Origin: Brotaphodocola catenula
Lineage (GTDB): Bacteria; Bacillota; Clostridia; Lachnospirales; Lachnospiraceae
Direction of reading: 5' to 3'
DNA: 64,000 bases
NCBI GenBank assembly: GCA_020686985.1
Contig: JAJEPU010000016.1
Span: forward strand, 1 to 64,000
A model generated the notes under the pieces. It had not been told where the DNA came from. It saw only the letters and a program-made list of their open reading frames with translations, and did not search any database. Of this stretch, positions 8,941 to 18,119 are shown in pieces. How positions within the stretch are numbered: position 1 is the first letter of the stretch; every line of letters begins with the position of its first letter. Both the position numbers and the translations under genes were made by a program.

Positions 8941-9821
8941 TGGTTGACGCAAAAATTCAGCGTTCGCGCATGGTAGACAGTGTAATGACGGCTGTGTTTT
9001 ATGTCATCGCTGTGTTTTTCTTTACCCTGCTTCTGGGATTTGCATGTAAGGTCATTATCGGAGGACTCCTTGGGGCAAAGCCGGAGATGTTCCGGTTTGC
9101 GAGAAAGGGAAGTCTTGGAAACCAGCTCTTTAATACCATTTATCTTGTGGTTTTATCTCTTCTCGTCTCCGTTCCCCTCGGTGTGGGCGGAGGAATCTAT
9201 CTGGGAATGTACGCAAAGCAGGGCAAAGGCGCGCATTTCCTCAGAATGTGTATCGAGACGCTTTCCTCTCTGCCGTCGATCGTAGTCGGTCTGTTCGGAT
9301 ATCTGGTTTTTCTTGTATTTATGGGAATGGGGAAGAGCCTTTTTGCAGGTGCACTTTCCGTGTCGATTCTGACGCTTCCTCTGATCACGACAACGACGGA
9401 GGATGCGCTCAAAGGTCTTCCAAAAGGATATTTTCAGGCGAGTCTCGGTCTCGGAGCAACCAAATGGCAGTCGATTTTCCATGTTCTGCTTCCTGCCTGT
9501 GTTCCGCGAATTATGACCGGTGTGATTCTTGCAGCAGGTCGTGGCTTTGGTGAGGCGGCAGCACTTTTGTATACAACCGGATCTGGAACGGATCTTCGAT
9601 GGGGCAACTGGAATCTCTCAGCTCCGACCTGTCCGCTTAATGTATTCCGCCCAGCAGAGACTCTGTCGATTCAGATCTGGAACTTGCAGGTCAACGGACA
9701 GGATCGGGCGCTGGCAAATGCCTCGTCTGCAATCCTGATGCTTCTGGTGCTGGCATTCAGTATTGGCGCAAATCTCTGGAGCCATCACATCAAGAAAAAG
9801 AGTGCGGGAGAGGAAGCGTAA
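8937..9821 (+). CDS. pstA: Phosphate ABC transporter permease PstA
   Basis: Second membrane subunit, pairing with PstC. 294 residues and six spans. Visible are the PstA-type segments IYLGMYA, ETLSSLPSIVVGLFGYLVF and the ATPase-docking region ASLGLGATKWQSIFHVLLPA. ATG 8937 overlaps the pstC stop by four bases (ATGA), and a second ATG follows at 8940. About 45 bases separate it from pstB. Confidence 0.95.
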   Translation: MMVDAKIQRSRMVDSVMTAVFYVIAVFFFTLLLGFACKVIIGGLLGAKPEMFRFARKGSLGNQLFNTIYLVVLSLLVSVPLGVGGGIYLGMYAKQGKGAHFLRMCIETLSSLPSIVVGLFGYLVFLVFMGMGKSLFAGALSVSILTLPLITTTTEDALKGLPKGYFQASLGLGATKWQSIFHVLLPACVPRIMTGVILAAGRGFGEAAALLYTTGSGTDLRWGNWNLSAPTCPLNVFRPAETLSIQIWNLQVNGQDRALANASSAILMLLVLAFSIGANLWSHHIKKKSAGEEA

Positions 9822-9866
9822 GAAAAGAACCTGAAATAAAATCAGGAGAAAAAACGGAGAGAAATC

Positions 9867-10649
9867 ATGGAAGAGGGAAAACTGATAGAAAACGGCGGAA
9901 TGCCGAAATTTGATATCACGGATCTGAATCTGCATTATGGAACATTTCATGCATTAAAAGGAATCAACATGAAGATCCGAAAGAATGAGATTACTGCCTT
10001 CATTGGACCGTCCGGATGCGGAAAATCCACATTTTTGAAGACATTGAACCGGATGAATGATCTTGTGGACAATGTGAAGATTGAAGGTGGAGTCAAGCTC
10101 GACGGAAAAGATATTTTTAAAGAGATGGATGCGATCACTTTACGTCACCGTGTCGGGATGGTCTTCCAGCAACCGAATCCGTTTCCGAAGAGCGTGTACG
10201 ACAATGTCGCTTATGGACCGCGAATCTTTGGCATTCATCGCAAGGCGGAGCTTGACGAGATTGTGGAGCGCAGTCTGCGTCAGGCAGCGATCTGGGATGA
10301 ACTCAAGGATCGTCTGAATAAGTCAGCTCTCGGTCTTTCAGGCGGTCAGCAACAGAGACTCTGCATGGCGCGCACACTGGCAGTCGAGCCGGAAGTTATT
10401 TTGATGGATGAGCCGACCTCAGCGCTCGATCCGATTTCCACTTCAAAGATTGAGGATCTGGCGATGGAGCTGAAAGAGAAATATACGATTGTGATTGTCA
10501 CACACAATATGCAGCAGGCAGCCCGTATTTCGGACAGAACAGCATTCTTCCTGCTCGGTGAGATGGTTGAATTCAATGAGACCGGGAAAGTCTTTTCCAT
10601 GCCGAAGGACAAGCGAACAGAAGACTACATCAGCGGACGTTTCGGTTGA
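9867..10649 (+). CDS. pstB: Phosphate ABC transporter ATP-binding protein PstB
   Basis: Cytoplasmic ATPase of the phosphate importer. 260 residues. Walker [10 protein letters not shown] near residue 50, Q-loop [17 protein letters not shown], signature [13 protein letters not shown] near 157, Walker [14 protein letters not shown] and switch His in [13 protein letters not shown] are all intact. The segment [17 protein letters not shown] is typical of PstB among ABC ATPases. Confidence 0.96.
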   Translation: MEEGKLIENGGMPKFDITDLNLHYGTFHALKGINMKIRKNEITAFIGPSGCGKSTFLKTLNRMNDLVDNVKIEGGVKLDGKDIFKEMDAITLRHRVGMVFQQPNPFPKSVYDNVAYGPRIFGIHRKAELDEIVERSLRQAAIWDELKDRLNKSALGLSGGQQQRLCMARTLAVEPEVILMDEPTSALDPISTSKIEDLAMELKEKYTIVIVTHNMQQAARISDRTAFFLLGEMVEFNETGKVFSMPKDKRTEDYISGRFG

Positions 10650-10709
10650 TGCAAAGAGGAGAGAAGAGAGGGTTGCTGTTTGTAAAGCAACAAGAGGGGA
10701 GGAGAAAGA

Positions 10710-11435
10710 ATGCTGAGAGTTCATTATGGTCAGCAGTTGGAGGAACTCAACAAGAAGCTCATTGAGATGGGCGCTTATTGTGAGGACTGCATCAGTGAGG
10801 TGGCAACAGCACTGAATAAAAAGAATAACAAAACGGAGGATTTAAAGACGAAGGAGCAGACTCTGACAAGTCTTTTAAATAAGGTTTACAGCACCGATGC
10901 CTCGATTGACCAGATGGAGAGGGATATCGAGACACTTTGCCTGAAACTTCTTCTTCAGCAACAGCCGGTTGCCGGGGATCTGCGGTTGATTTCGGCTGCA
11001 CTCAAGATGATTTCAGATATGGAACGCATCGGAGATCAGTGCGCAGACATTGCGGATATCGTCCGTGTTCTCGATGACAAGAATGCATTTGAGTTGGAGT
11101 CCCATGTCCACATTCAGGATATGGCATCTGCGACGATGAAGATGGTAACCGCGTCCGTGGACTCCTATGTGGCACGCAATCTTTCCTCTGCGAGAATTGT
11201 GATTAAATCCGATGATGAGGTGGATGAACTGTTTGATAAGGTAAAACGGGAGATTGTTGATCTGATCGCAAAATACCCGGAAAAGGGTGAGGCACTTCTC
11301 GATTTTCTGATGATTGCCAAGTATTTTGAGCGTATCGGGGATCACGCGACGAATGTCGCAGAGTGGGTGGAATTCTCGATCACCGGAGAACATCAGGCAA
11401 AAACGAAGTATCAGAACTTAAGTACAGGAATCTAA
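10710..11435 (+). CDS. phoU: Phosphate uptake regulator PhoU
   Basis: Links Pst transport to phosphate signalling and restrains uptake. 241 residues, all-helical, made of two PhoU repeats. Each repeat has its metal-binding E/DxxxD-type motif: MERIGDQCADIADI near residue 108 and FERIGDHATNVAEW near 211. Last gene of the pst operon, as is usual. AGGGGAGGAG lies before the ATG. The 180 bases after it hold only a weak hairpin (AATCCGGATT then T's, about 11477), so the end of the transcript is uncertain. Confidence 0.95.
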   Translation: MLRVHYGQQLEELNKKLIEMGAYCEDCISEVATALNKKNNKTEDLKTKEQTLTSLLNKVYSTDASIDQMERDIETLCLKLLLQQQPVAGDLRLISAALKMISDMERIGDQCADIADIVRVLDDKNAFELESHVHIQDMASATMKMVTASVDSYVARNLSSARIVIKSDDEVDELFDKVKREIVDLIAKYPEKGEALLDFLMIAKYFERIGDHATNVAEWVEFSITGEHQAKTKYQNLSTGI

Positions 11436-11615
11436 ATAAACTGTGCGTATTGAAATCCAGTAGATGAGATTCAGTGAAATCCGGATTTTTGTTCGGAACT
11501 GTTACGAATAATCTCCCCTCTATTGCTCATACTTTGGAAGTAGCCGGGAATGGAGAGATGTTTCTGGGAATGAAAACGAAGGGAACAGAAACAATCAGAG
11601 AGTGGAGGGGTGGGT

Positions 11616-12593
11616 GTGAACGACAGTTATCTGGATGTTTTACAGCATTACGAGGGGGAGCTGGATGGAGTCCGCCGGGGGCGCGGAGCATGGATCTGGG
11701 AGCAGAATGACCGGATTTTTCTGCTCAAGGAATATCGCGGAACCGTAAAACGGCTTGAGTTTGAGGAGGCGGTTCTTTATGCTTTGAGAGAGCGGGGAAT
11801 TCCTTATGTGGACCAGTATATCCGCAATAAGGAGGGCGAGCTTGTCACGGTAGGACCGGATGGCACCCGGTATGTATTAAAAGAATGGTTTTCTGAGCGG
11901 GAATGTAGTCTGCGTGACACGAGAGAGATCTTTGTCGCAGTAGAATGGATCGGAAGGCTTCACCGAGCATTCCAGGGAATTTCCTGGCAGGATGCGTGGA
12001 GTATGGGTTCCACAATTCCGCCCGATTTGAGCTGTGAGATGGAACGGCATAACCGGGAAATGAAGCGGGTTCGGGCTTTCATCCGCGGAAAACGAAAGAA
12101 AAGTGAATTTGAACGCTGTGTTGCGACTGACTTTGATCAATTTTATGAGCAGGCGCTTGAGGCACAGAAGGGGCTGGAACGACTCGAGAAAAAGAATGAG
12201 GAGGACCGGCTTTTTTTGTGTCATGGGGATCTTGACCAGCATCATTTGCTTCTTCGCAGGGATGAGGCAATTTTTGTGGAATTTCATCAGATGCATCGGG
12301 GGAGTCAGATGAGTGATCTGAGCCGTTTCATGAGGAAAGTCATGGAAAAACATGGCTGGAATGAGCTGCTGGGGGTGTCTTTGCTTGAGCGATATGAGAG
12401 GGAAAATCCACTTGATGAGACGGAGCGAAATCGGCTGTATTACCTGCTTCTCTATCCGGAAAAATACCAGAAACAGCTCAATTATTACAACAACAGCAAT
12501 AAAGCGTGGATTCCGGAGAAGAATGTGGAGAAGCTTCGCGTGTTGGTATCCCAGCAGGAGAAAAGAATGCACTTTCTCGAAAAAATAAAGTAA
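11616..12593 (+). CDS. CotS-family spore coat protein, likely pseudokinase
   Basis: 325 residues with the aminoglycoside-phosphotransferase/CotS fold. The N-lobe has FLLKEYRGTVKRLEFE (a VAIK-like Lys). The C-lobe has CHGDLDQHHLL near residue 205 and FVEFHQMHRGSQMSDLSRFMRKVMEK near 222-250. The RKVMEK-type run after the metal loop is typical of clostridial CotS proteins, which are spore coat components. The catalytic Asn of HGDxxxxN is His, and the metal-binding Asp of the DFG-like site is Glu, so phosphotransfer looks doubtful. GTG 11616 is preferred because GGAGGGG (11604-11610) is well placed; GTG 11610 is in frame but overlaps that site. This gene supports a spore-forming host. Confidence 0.78.
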   Translation: MNDSYLDVLQHYEGELDGVRRGRGAWIWEQNDRIFLLKEYRGTVKRLEFEEAVLYALRERGIPYVDQYIRNKEGELVTVGPDGTRYVLKEWFSERECSLRDTREIFVAVEWIGRLHRAFQGISWQDAWSMGSTIPPDLSCEMERHNREMKRVRAFIRGKRKKSEFERCVATDFDQFYEQALEAQKGLERLEKKNEEDRLFLCHGDLDQHHLLLRRDEAIFVEFHQMHRGSQMSDLSRFMRKVMEKHGWNELLGVSLLERYERENPLDETERNRLYYLLLYPEKYQKQLNYYNNSNKAWIPEKNVEKLRVLVSQQEKRMHFLEKIK

Positions 12594-12613
12594 GAGAAAT
12601 TCCCGGGTTTTTC

Positions 12614-12642
12614 TTCCTTTTTCAGATGCATTGTTATATAAT
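12614..12642 (+). promoter_or_regulatory. Probable promoter of phosphoglucomutase
   Basis: TATAAT at 12637-12642 with a weak TTCCTT 17 bases upstream. The leader holds a small CAGGTC/GACCTG hairpin near 12653-12672. Confidence 0.45.
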
Positions 12643-12773
12643 AAAAGCATCGCAGGTCGTACCCGTGACCTGACAGAAACGTCGGAAAGTCGATGGATGT
12701 AATCGAAAATAGATCATCAATTTGCCATCGGAAGAACGATAAGAATGGGGAAAAACAGGAGGGAGTATTAGTT

Positions 12774-14510
12774 ATGAAGGATTACATGAAGATTTATCAG
12801 GAATGGCTTGATAATCCGTACTTCGACGAGGCTACAAAAGAGGAACTGCGCGGAATTGCCGGAGATGAGAATGAGATCAAAGAGCGTTTCTATAAGGATC
12901 TGGAATTCGGTACCGCAGGTCTGCGTGGTATCATCGGCGCCGGTATCAACCGCATGAATATCTATGTAGTACGCCGTGCAACCCAGGGACTTGCAAACTA
13001 CATCATCAAGCAGGGAGGAGCAGACAGAGGCGTAGCAATCGCATATGACTCCCGCCGTATGTCTCCTGAGTTTGCAGATGAGGCAGCACGCACTCTGGCA
13101 GCAAACGGAATCCGTGCTTACAAGTTCGAGTCCCTGCGTCCGACTCCGGAGCTGTCCTTTGCAGTGAGAGAGCTTGGATGTATCGCAGGAATCAACGTAA
13201 CTGCAAGCCACAACCCGCCTGAGTACAATGGATACAAGGTATACTGGGAGGATGGCGCACAGTTTACTCCGCCTCATGACAAGGGTGTTACCGAGGAAGT
13301 TCTGGCAATCGAGGATCTGTCTACTGTCAAGACAATGACCGCTTCCGATGCAAAGTCTCTTGGACTTTACAAGGTAATCGGCGCTGAGATCGATGATAAG
13401 TATCTGGCTCATGTTGAGGCTCAGGTTGTCAACCAGGATGCGATCAACAAGATGCAGAAGGACATCAAGATCGTGTACACTCCTCTGCATGGAACCGGAA
13501 ATGTTCTGGTACGCCGTGCTCTGCATGACATCGGTTTTGAGAATGTCTATGTAGTTCGTGAGCAGGAGCTTCCGGATGGTGAGTTCCCGACTGTAAGCTA
13601 TCCGAACCCGGAGGCAGCAGAGGCATTTGCTCTGGGTCTGAAGCTCGCAAAGGAGATCGATGCAGACCTTGTTCTGGCAACTGATCCGGATGCAGACCGT
13701 CTTGGTGTGTATGTGAAGGACACCAAGTCCGGCGAGTACATTTCCCTGACCGGAAATATGTCCGGTTCCCTGCTGTGTGAGTACGTTCTGAGCCAGAAGG
13801 CTGTTCAGAACAAGATCCCGGCAGACGCTGAGGTTGTTAAGTCTATCGTGAGCACGAACCTCATCGATGCCGTTGCAGGTGCTTACAACTGTAAGCTCGT
13901 GGAGTGCCTGACCGGATTCAAGTGGATCGGCCAGCAGATCCTCAAGGAGGAGAATACCGGTGTTGGTCACTACATGTTCGGTATGGAGGAGAGCTATGGC
14001 TGTCTGATCGGTACCTATGCGCGTGATAAGGATGCGGTTTCCGCTACGGTTGCTTTGTGTGAGGCTGCTGCATACTACAAGACCAAGAATATGACTCTGT
14101 GGGATGCAATGGTTGCTATGTACGACAAGTACGGCTACTACAAGGATTCCGTAAAGTCCATCGGTTTGTCCGGTATCGAGGGTCTGGCAAAGATTCAGTC
14201 GATCATGGAGACTCTGAGAAACAACACTCCGGCAGAGGTTGGCGAGTACAAGGTTCTGTCCGCACGCGATTATCAGAAGGATACGATCAAGGATATGGCA
14301 ACTGGAAATGTTGTACCGACCGGTCTTCCGGCATCCAACGTTCTGTATTATGACATGAACGACAATGCATGGCTGTGCGTTCGTCCGTCTGGCACTGAGC
14401 CGAAGATCAAGTTCTACTATGGCGTAAAGGGTACTTCCTTAGCTGACGCAGACGAGAAGTCTGAGGCACTCGGAAAGGCAGTTGCTGAGATGGTGGACAA
14501 GCTGATGTAA
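12774..14510 (+). CDS. Phosphoglucomutase / phosphomannomutase (PgcA-like)
   Basis: Interconverts hexose 6- and 1-phosphates, feeding nucleotide-sugar synthesis for polysaccharide and envelope. 578 residues, close to B. subtilis PgcA. The phosphoserine loop TASHNPPEYNG has Ser near residue 145. The metal loop is DPDADRLG near 305, the sugar-binding loop GMEESYG near 403, and the phosphate-binding loop RPSGTEPKIKFY near 538. The frame is open from 12693, but ATG 12774 has AGGAGGG in front and begins the conserved protein. Choice between glucose and mannose phosphate as main substrate is not decidable from sequence. It is a single gene with its own promoter and terminator. Confidence 0.92.
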   Translation: MKDYMKIYQEWLDNPYFDEATKEELRGIAGDENEIKERFYKDLEFGTAGLRGIIGAGINRMNIYVVRRATQGLANYIIKQGGADRGVAIAYDSRRMSPEFADEAARTLAANGIRAYKFESLRPTPELSFAVRELGCIAGINVTASHNPPEYNGYKVYWEDGAQFTPPHDKGVTEEVLAIEDLSTVKTMTASDAKSLGLYKVIGAEIDDKYLAHVEAQVVNQDAINKMQKDIKIVYTPLHGTGNVLVRRALHDIGFENVYVVREQELPDGEFPTVSYPNPEAAEAFALGLKLAKEIDADLVLATDPDADRLGVYVKDTKSGEYISLTGNMSGSLLCEYVLSQKAVQNKIPADAEVVKSIVSTNLIDAVAGAYNCKLVECLTGFKWIGQQILKEENTGVGHYMFGMEESYGCLIGTYARDKDAVSATVALCEAAAYYKTKNMTLWDAMVAMYDKYGYYKDSVKSIGLSGIEGLAKIQSIMETLRNNTPAEVGEYKVLSARDYQKDTIKDMATGNVVPTGLPASNVLYYDMNDNAWLCVRPSGTEPKIKFYYGVKGTSLADADEKSEALGKAVAEMVDKLM

Positions 14511-14556
14511 TTTATGTATGTAAAACTCTGAGGAGAACCCAAACTTTTGAGCTTAC

Positions 14557-14596
14557 AAGGAGTCAGATTGCTTTGTGGCAGTCTGGCTCCTTTTTT
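14557..14596 (+). terminator. Intrinsic terminator of phosphoglucomutase
   Basis: GGAGTCAGATTGC pairs with GCAGTCTGGCTCC (two G-U pairs), followed by TTTTTT (14591-14596). Confidence 0.88.
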
Positions 14597-14806
14597 CTTT
14601 TTTGTGAGAGTGATGGAGATGGTGGTTATTATAGAGGAAACTGGTACGAAAAAACAGTTGACAGGGATCAGAGCTACGTCTATACTGAATTTATCTTCAC
14701 CGGATTTCTTTCCGGTTGGGTTCTAAAGATATCGAGATGTTCATGCGCAGATTTCGCGGACAGATCAGAAGAGAGAAAATCAACAGAATAAACGAAAAAG
14801 AGCAGG

Positions 14807-16885
14807 ATGCAGACATTTTGCCCGGAGATCGTTATCGAGAATGTTCCGGAAGCGGAAGTCGGATGCATTCGGAGAGGACAGATGAGTATGGAAATGGTGA
14901 TGAGTGGGAAACTCCAGTGCAAGGTGCGCGCAAAGGCGAAGCTGATGCAGTATTTTTTAAGCGTGCCGGAGTATCGGATGGCGCTGATGGAGCGCATTGG
15001 AGATCTTGGGATTGGGAGAAAGCAGATTCCCGAGAAAATTCGGTGTCGTTTTCCGGGTGAAATCGGAAAGACAGTTGAAAATATGGCAGTTCTCGATGAG
15101 AATGCGCTTGAGCTTGCGTATGAGCAGGTTGTGAGCGGGGATGTCTTGGAGGCATGGTTGGAGCATCAGACCTTGGCGATCGCTTATCACAGCCGAAAGG
15201 CACTGGAGCTTGATCAGAAGACAATCACAATTTCCATACAGAAGTATCTGGTCTATGCGCTCGTCAAAAACGAGAGGTGTCTGAAAGAAATTCGTGCGGT
15301 TCGTGAGAAAATTTCTGGGGCTTCGGGGTCAAGTTCTGATTTCCGGAAAAATGAATTTCAGGATCAGAATTTCTTCGCGTGGTTTCCACAGTGGCAGAGG
15401 GAGGATGCAAGATGGTGCATGGAGCTTCTTGAACAGATTCGTCAGAATGCACCTCAAAAGGGAGCTGCCTATCAGATGTTCTGGGAGATTGCGCAGAGTG
15501 GATACAGAAAGATGCAGAAGTTTCTCCGCGGGTGTGAGCGGATGAATGGAACCGTCTTTGCACAACTTTCCACAGAGTCTGATATGGCACTTAGAATCTC
15601 GGCGTCAGTTCTTGGAATTGCGATGGCAGAGAAACTTGAGATTCCGCGAGAGGAGGATTTTCTGTTTTATACCTTTCTTCCGGTCCTTCAGGATTACGAG
15701 TTGCAGATGAATGAGATGGAAGAAGAGGTCGCAATCAGTGCAGAGGGACGCAAAAAATTCAGGGAGATGAAGGAGGTCTATCGCTGTGAGGATTACGTCA
15801 AGAGTTGTCTCGAACACCCGCTTCGGGATGTGAGTGATGAGACGCTTCGGAAAATGATGGCGGAGGCAGAAGGAATGGAGGGCACTGAGGCGGAACATGC
15901 GGAAAACGGGGATGGAGATAGCACGGAAGTCGGATGCGATTATCGGGAGATCTTTTCGATTTTTCATATGAATCCAAGGATGTTGCAGGGAATCCAGCTG
16001 ACCGATCAGGAGATTCAGAAGATTTTTTCTCTGAATGCCGATATGGACTGGGAGGAGTATATGCCGTGGCTGTTGGCATCCACCCTGTGTAAATATATCG
16101 GAAGGCTGACGGAATACTGTGAGCGGAATCGTGAGGAGCGGGAAGAACAAAAGAGACGAAAGAAGTTTTTCGGGGATGGAGAAAAACAGATTGATGTGGA
16201 AGAGTGCGAGAGACTTTTGAGACGTCTTCAGGAACTTCAGAGAGAGAATCTGGATTTGCGAGAGAGATTGGAGAGAATGAAGACAGATCGCAAGAACCTT
16301 GATCAGAGCCTCTGTCAGGCAAATCAATGTCTCGAGCAGAGAAAGGATCAGATTGAAGAGCTGAGGCGGGAGCAGGAGCGAAGAGGAAAGGAGTTAAACC
16401 AGCTTCGCGAGTACGTTTGGCAGATGACGGGGAGTTTTCGCGGGGGATCTGGAAGGTCACAGAATCCGTATTTGGGACAGTGTATAGATGAATCGGAGAA
16501 TAGTAAAGATACAGAAAATACAAAAGATACAAAAGCTATAAAAGAAACAGAAGAAATAGAAAAAATGGGAGGAAACTGTGCGGAAAATCTTCGGACAATC
16601 CTGAAAGGACGCCGGGTGATTGTGATCGGAGGTCATGTGAACTGGCAGAAGCGGTTTCGAGAGCAGTTTCCGCAATGGCAGTTTATGTCCGCGGACAAGA
16701 ATAACTACGACGGAGAGAGCATCCGAAGCAAGGAAGTCATTATTGTAAATACGGCGGTACTCAAACACAGTTGTTATTATCGGGTGCTTGCGGAGCGCGG
16801 GGAGAACCAGATTCTGCTCTATGTCAATGGAAGCAATCCCGAGCGGTGTATGCAGGAGCTGATTGAACAGTTGAAGTGCGTTTGA
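14807..16885 (+). CDS. Large coiled-coil protein with C-terminal DUF2325 domain
   Basis: 692 residues with no signal peptide or membrane segment, so cytoplasmic. Residues 1-430 are mostly helical and match no family I recognise. About 440-545 is a strong Arg/Glu/Leu/Gln-rich coiled coil. Residues about 600-692 resemble DUF2325: VIVIGGHVNWQKRFRE, a middle segment around SADKNNYDG, the hydrophobic VIIVNTAVLKHSCYYRV, and YVNGSNPERCMQEL. This is a small Rossmann-like fold of unknown function. The start is uncertain: ATG 14807 has a weak site and ATG 14882 is an alternative. A short Thr/Lys/Glu-rich low-complexity linker (about 567-585) precedes the DUF. It stands alone, convergent with the next gene. 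Function not assigned. Confidence 0.7.
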   Translation: MQTFCPEIVIENVPEAEVGCIRRGQMSMEMVMSGKLQCKVRAKAKLMQYFLSVPEYRMALMERIGDLGIGRKQIPEKIRCRFPGEIGKTVENMAVLDENALELAYEQVVSGDVLEAWLEHQTLAIAYHSRKALELDQKTITISIQKYLVYALVKNERCLKEIRAVREKISGASGSSSDFRKNEFQDQNFFAWFPQWQREDARWCMELLEQIRQNAPQKGAAYQMFWEIAQSGYRKMQKFLRGCERMNGTVFAQLSTESDMALRISASVLGIAMAEKLEIPREEDFLFYTFLPVLQDYELQMNEMEEEVAISAEGRKKFREMKEVYRCEDYVKSCLEHPLRDVSDETLRKMMAEAEGMEGTEAEHAENGDGDSTEVGCDYREIFSIFHMNPRMLQGIQLTDQEIQKIFSLNADMDWEEYMPWLLASTLCKYIGRLTEYCERNREEREEQKRRKKFFGDGEKQIDVEECERLLRRLQELQRENLDLRERLERMKTDRKNLDQSLCQANQCLEQRKDQIEELRREQERRGKELNQLREYVWQMTGSFRGGSGRSQNPYLGQCIDESENSKDTENTKDTKAIKETEEIEKMGGNCAENLRTILKGRRVIVIGGHVNWQKRFREQFPQWQFMSADKNNYDGESIRSKEVIIVNTAVLKHSCYYRVLAERGENQILLYVNGSNPERCMQELIEQLKCV

Positions 16886-17011
16886 GTTTTTGGCTAGATT
16901 TTCTCGCGCTCCGCCAAACGAAATACTTTTGCGAGTTAAGAAAATAAAAATGATCTTTAATAACGTCAACAGGTTCTCTTTTGCTAATTGATTTGATTAA
17001 ACATTTTTGGG

Positions 17012-17875
17012 CTATAAGCTCTCAATTGTACTACGCAATTCCTTCAGCGCGGAAGCAAAACGGCGGGAGATTGCACCTGGGTTTCGACGAAGGATTGCAG
17101 GGGTACGTTTGCCAATGTGTGTTTTGAGAACGTCGCGTTTTTCGTTCAGCTGTTTGGACAGCTCCTGAATTCTTGTCTCGAACTCTTCTTTCTTGAGGTT
17201 TATATTCTCATGGCGAAGCTCGGCAGATTCGGCAACGGAATCGCGGACATTTTCTTTGATGCGGTGGATTTCCTGAACCGTCTCAGCACGCAGAAGAGCA
17301 ATCTGAACCTGCATATCCTCAAGCTCGGTACGCAGTTTGGTGATTGATTCGAGGGCGCGAGCGAGGTCGAGAGCTTCCTTCGTGGACTGGAACGTATCAT
17401 ATCCAAAGAGAATCGTTGTTGTGATCAGGAAAAACCATTCTGTGTGAGGTTTGATCTCGAGAACAGCCTTTGCAATCGGTGGATGAATTACTTCCGTCAT
17501 AAGGATTGTCAGGAAACCCCATGCAATCGAGGAAGTCAGACAAATGTATCCGTGCAGATTGAATTTCTGATTGCTGTAATCCCAGTAACGCACTTTAAAT
17601 AAACGTTCCATCGCCCATCCGGTGATGTATTCGAGAACAGTGGCTCCGATTACACCTGAGAAATAGACGGCGATCAGGCTGTTTCTCACCGGCAGAGAGA
17701 CCCATAGCATCATCACTGCTCCGGTTCCGTAAAGAGGGAGCATTGGGAGACGGAGAAAGCCACGGTTGACAAAGTGTCTCTGTTTCAGAGAAACGTAGGT
17801 GGATTCAAAAATCCATCCGAAAAAGCAATAGACGTAAAAGAACGTCAGCCAGTGGTACCAAGCGTAAGTATACAT
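17012..17875 (-). CDS. PF06541 (ABC_trans_CmpB-like) membrane protein with coiled-coil tail
   Basis: 287 residues. Four to five membrane spans occupy the first 155 residues, with the family-typical FFGWIFESTYVS near 18 and VNRGFLRLPMLPLYGTGAV near 36. Then comes LEYITGWAMERLF near 82 and YWDYSNQKFNLHGYICL near 97. Residues about 165-250 form a cytoplasmic coiled coil. Databases often label this family a putative ABC permease, but no ATPase or binding protein lies nearby and the transport role is unproven. Monocistronic, with its own promoter upstream on the minus strand. Confidence 0.75.
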   Translation of the reverse strand: MYTYAWYHWLTFFYVYCFFGWIFESTYVSLKQRHFVNRGFLRLPMLPLYGTGAVMMLWVSLPVRNSLIAVYFSGVIGATVLEYITGWAMERLFKVRYWDYSNQKFNLHGYICLTSSIAWGFLTILMTEVIHPPIAKAVLEIKPHTEWFFLITTTILFGYDTFQSTKEALDLARALESITKLRTELEDMQVQIALLRAETVQEIHRIKENVRDSVAESAELRHENINLKKEEFETRIQELSKQLNEKRDVLKTHIGKRTPAILRRNPGAISRRFASALKELRSTIESL

Positions 17876-17976
17876 GACAGTGAGTCCTTTCTAAATGTAG
17901 AATGAGAGATAAGAAGCCTGTGTTAAGTGATTTGAGTCATACCGTAATATTCCCTCTTAATTTTTCTTTTTTGCAC

Positions 17977-17982
17977 ATTATA
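17977..17982 (-). promoter_or_regulatory. Extended -10 promoter of the PF06541 gene
   Basis: On the minus strand the sequence reads TATGGTATAATG: a TATAAT hexamer preceded by TGN, with a poor -35. It lies about 100 bases before the start codon. Confidence 0.5.
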
Positions 17983-17999
17983 CCATAAAAGCAGTCAAT

Positions 18000-18064
18000 C
18001 AAAAAGACAGATGTTAGAGCGTGCCTGAAAATAAATATTTCAAACATGCTCTAGCATCTGTCTC
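18000..18064 (-). terminator. Terminator of the amino-acid ABC operon
   Basis: A long stem pairs AGACAGATGTTAGAGCGTG (18005-18023) with its near-complement ending at 18063. On the minus strand it is followed by TTTTT. It lies about 55 bases beyond the last permease gene. Confidence 0.85.
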
Positions 18065-18119
18065 GAACAAAACTTCATATTCCTTAATAAATAATTTTAC
18101 AAACAGAATCCTAGATTTC

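Noticed and set aside
11470-11500. Terminator after phoU (AATCCGGATT with T's)
   Set aside because: The stem is very short and the T-run brief; mentioned with phoU but not called.
12768-13970. 400-codon minus-strand frame inside phosphoglucomutase
   Set aside because: A shadow frame caused by codon bias; the forward gene has every catalytic motif.
14716-15060. 114-codon frame overlapping the DUF2325 gene start
   Set aside because: It lies in another frame of a much longer, domain-bearing gene.
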